DNA from: Lenzites betulinus
Taxonomy: Eukaryota > Basidiomycota > Agaricomycetes > Polyporales > Polyporaceae
DNA length: 10,399 nt
Assembly: GCA_022264855.1 (NCBI GenBank)
Contig: JABYQU010000107.1
Coordinates: 1-10,399 of the forward strand
Direction of reading: 5' to 3'
Positions 8,561 through 10,399 of the stretch are shown piece by piece. Positions within the stretch are counted from its first letter, which is position 1. Every line of letters starts with the position of its first letter. Under the pieces are notes generated by a model, which worked only from the letters and a program-made list of their open reading frames with translations, made no database searches and was not told the DNA's origin. A program made the position numbers and the translations under genes.

Positions 8561-8888
8561 CTTAATCACTCCCTAGCTCCATTACTATTGACCGCGTCTT
8601 ATACTACCCTATCCTACACACATCTCGCGCTGTGCACATGTGTTATATCTCATTATAATCAATACTATTGCGTACTATGGCGGTTATTCAATCTTCAGTC
8701 CATCGACTGTACACATCGTCGTCCTCACATGCCCATGCAGCTGCACAGCAACGCCACATCTACGGAGGTCCGATGTTCCAGTACATCGCTGCCCTGCGCC
8801 GCCGCATGTTTGGCTTCCCTCTGCGCTTTTCCCACCTCACATATTGATCACACTTTAAACATGGTGCATTGTCGCCCCCCGCCGCCGC
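8561..8888. other. Convergent intergenic spacer between genes B and C
   Basis: The 328 bp separate the stop codons of two convergent genes. The sequence is more AT-rich than the exons around 8581-8700 (for example CATTATAATCAATAC). It presumably holds both 3' untranslated ends. There is no canonical AATAAA and no convincing reading frame. I see nothing else in it. Confidence 0.6.
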
Positions 8889-9887
8889 CTACTCTGCCTC
8901 AGTGCTACCTTCTGGCGTCCACTCAGATGCTGAATCCTCCGAGTCTTCCATCTCCATCTCCGCCTCCTCCTCAGCCTCGATGTCCCCAGGCGCATCCTCC
9001 ACCCCACGCAGTTCGTCTATGAGCGCGGCAAAGTGCTCGCCCAGGATCTCCTCCCTCTGCTCTCGCAGTTCGGCCATCTCCGACCGCATCTCCTTCATCT
9101 CCCTCCGCAGGGTTTGCACCTCCACCAGCAGCGCATACAGCAGCTCTGTGTTGCAGAGCCCTCCCTTTTGCGGCCACAGCGACGCCCCACGAGACATCTC
9201 CTGTCCGAAGTTTCGCTTCTTGGGCCTCGGCGTCCCGGGCGTCCCGGGCGTCCCTTCACGCGTCCCCGGCACGTGACCCTCGTGGCGCGCGTCCTGGACG
9301 CCTGCCCCGGAGCCGGAGGGAACAGGCGTCCCCGCGGCGCTCATGCCGCCGCCTTCCGCCCCGGGCCGCACTCCCACCTTCCGTCGCTTCTTCTCCGGTG
9401 GGCCGCCCTGGAACGCCGTGCATTGCGTCTTCTGGCGCCGGCACTCTGTGCAGGAACGCCTCCGGCCACCTTCAAAGTAGCAGGTGAGGCCTTGCCTCTC
9501 ACACCGACTGCACGGCTGCCTAAAACCCGTGTCAGCTCTGAACTTACACCTCCGGGGCCCGGTGTCGGAACTCCGAACTCCGAACTCTGAACTCCGCCAT
9601 CGGAGCTCGCGTCCCTGCACTTACTGGGGCACATACACCTCCCCCTCGTGATCCTCCTCCGCTGCCCTCTTCTTGCTCGCCTTTCCCTTCTCACTGCCAA
9701 CCTCCATCCTCACTCCCTTGTCCTCCGACTTACGCTTCCCCTCCGCCTTCGTCTCCGCCCTCTTCCGATCCTCCTCCGCCTCCTTCGCCGCCGCCGCCCT
9801 CTCCTGCCGCTTCTTCTCCATTCGCGCCCGGAGCTCGTCCAGTTGCGCAGCCAGGCGCCCTTCTTCCTTGTCTGAGGCTGTCGGCAT
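8889..9887 (-). CDS. Gene C: Zn2Cys6 binuclear-cluster protein with flanking coiled coils, two exons, 297 aa
   Basis: Exon 1 is 9887-9625 and exon 2 is 9519-8889 (TAG). The 105-nt intron (9624-9520) has GTAAGT, a CTGAC branch site 12 nt before the acceptor, and TTTTAG. Joining CCC-CA to G-CAG gives VPQQPCSRC. Cysteines at residues 91, 94, 101, 111, 114 and 121 have spacing C-x2-C-x6-C-x9-C-x2-C-x6-C, matching the fungal GAL4-type Zn2Cys6 cluster, so sequence-specific DNA binding in the nucleus is likely. Residues 5-60 form a charged helix (DELRARMEKKRQER). A basic patch follows the cluster (PPEKKRRKV, about 128-135), then a Gly/Pro/Thr linker. A second leucine-rich coiled coil spans about 211-260 and probably mediates dimerisation, followed by an acidic tail. 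The ATG at 9887-9885 was chosen because it starts the charged helix about 75 nt after a TATA box. It is short and has no visible fungal-specific transcription-factor middle domain. Confidence 0.85.
9569..9596. repeat. Four AACTCCG heptamers inside the gene C intron
   Basis: Four contiguous 7-bp units (AACTCCG, AACTCCG, AACTCTG, AACTCCG, top strand) lie within the intron 9520-9624 of gene C. The CTCCG core and 7-bp period match the much larger heptamer array beside the telomere about 480 bp away. This suggests local seeding of the same repeat type. Confidence 0.85.
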
Positions 9888-9960
9888 ATCGGCGTCGGGT
9901 GGTGGGCACTTGAAGGTGATGCAAAGAAGGGTAACACATCTGCACAACCCTTTCCCATGC

Positions 9961-9965
9961 TTATA
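9961..9965 (-). promoter_or_regulatory. TATA box of gene C
   Basis: On the minus strand the sequence reads AAGCTTATAAGC, with TATAA at 9965-9961. It is 74 nt upstream of the chosen ATG (9887), a plausible core-promoter distance. This fits transcription of gene C away from the telomere. Confidence 0.5.
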
Positions 9966-10014
9966 AGCTTCTCTTTCTGACTCCGACCAAACTCCGATCA
10001 TATCAGCCCATAGG

Positions 10015-10020
10015 CACGTG
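10015..10020. promoter_or_regulatory. CACGTG E-box in the gene C upstream region
   Basis: A palindromic CACGTG lies about 130 bp upstream of the gene C start codon and about 50 bp upstream of its TATA box. It is the core site of basic helix-loop-helix factors. A six-base match can arise by chance, so this is only a candidate operator. Confidence 0.3.
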
Positions 10021-10073
10021 GAAATAATGATGTGAGACCCAATTCTGTGATGTGCACTACGTCTATCCGAGTG

Positions 10074-10248
10074 TCTCCGATCTCCGGTCTCCGGCATCCG
10101 ATCTCCGATCTCCGGCCTCCGATCTCCGGTGTCCGGTCTCCGGTCTCCGGTCTCCGATCTCCGGTCTCCGATCTCCGGTCTCCGATCTCCGGTGTCTGGT
10201 CTCCGGTGTCTGGTCTCCGGTGTCTGGTCTCCGGTCTCCGGTCTCCGC
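10074..10248. repeat. Telomere-associated heptamer array: 25 units of TCTCCGR type
   Basis: The 175 bp divide exactly into 25 heptamers with no insertions or deletions. Most are TCTCCGG or TCTCCGA, with variants CATCCGA, CCTCCGA, TGTCCGG, TGTCTGG (three times, each alternating with TCTCCGG) and a final TCTCCGC. Only 16 bp separate it from the first TTAGGG. It is a subtelomeric satellite. The alternating GGTGTCTGGTCTCC block shows a higher-order 14-bp period (units 18-23). Confidence 0.95.
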
Positions 10249-10264
10249 TCTATGAGGTGATGGG

Positions 10265-10399
10265 TTAGGGTTAGGGTTAGGGTTAGGGTTAGGGTTAGGG
10301 TTAGGGTTAGGGTTAGGGTTAGGGTTAGGGTTAGGGTTAGGGTTAGGGTTAGGGTTAGGGTTAGGGTTAGGGTTAGGGTTAGGGTTAGGGTTAGGGTTA
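10265..10399 (+). repeat. Telomere: 22.5 perfect TTAGGG repeats
   Basis: From 10265 to the last base the sequence is uninterrupted TTAGGG, ending mid-repeat at TTA. The G-rich strand runs 5'-3' toward the window end, so this is the true right-hand chromosome terminus (or the assembly limit within it). There are no variant repeats. Confidence 0.99.

Noticed and set aside
9888..10097. Upstream extension of gene C exon 1 to an ATG at 10097
   Set aside because: The added 70 residues run through the TATA box and E-box region and have no coding character; the ATG at 9887 begins the charged helix.

Overview
The window is the right-hand end of a linear fungal chromosome. It closes with 135 bp of perfect TTAGGG repeat (10265-10399), G-rich strand running outward. 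The protein genes are GC-rich, favour C-ending codons, and carry many short GT-AG introns (about 56-105 nt). A Zn2Cys6 protein is present. Together these point to a filamentous basidiomycete, probably an Agaricomycete; the genus cannot be read from sequence alone.

Layout from left to right. (1) Gene A (+, <1-2382) is the 3' part of an unrecognised gene with four visible exons; its first 1.2 kb contains several compensating single-base frame breaks. (2) About 1.3 kb of pyrimidine-rich intergenic DNA (2383-3689) holds only small repeats and probably the gene B promoter. (3) Gene B (+, 3690-8560) has seven exons and encodes a predicted 1371-aa protein that I cannot assign to a family. (4) A short convergent spacer (8561-8888). 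(5) Gene C (-, 9887-8889) has two exons and encodes a 297-aa coiled-coil / Zn2Cys6 / coiled-coil protein. Its promoter faces the telomere. (6) 25 in-phase heptamers (TCTCCGR-type, 10074-10248), then the telomere.

The most unusual signal is a 33-bp palindrome, TGTCTCTCCATCGGC + 3-nt centre + GCCGATGGAGAGACA. It occurs ten times, in two arrays with a 54-55 bp period, and each array lies in an intron-like interval of a different adjacent gene. Array 1 (4 copies, gene A intron, 1625-1822) has direct spacers. Array 2 (6 copies, gene B, 6483-6788) is mirror-arranged: its spacers read A-B-C-B'-A', giving exact 102-bp inverted arms. The arrays account for nearly all the extra length of these two introns. 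I know of no named element that fits. It resembles a nuclear counterpart of bacterial REP/BIME palindromes or mitochondrial double-hairpin elements, but that is analogy only.

No functional link between genes A, B and C can be claimed from sequence beyond shared subtelomeric position and, for A and B, the shared intronic palindromes.
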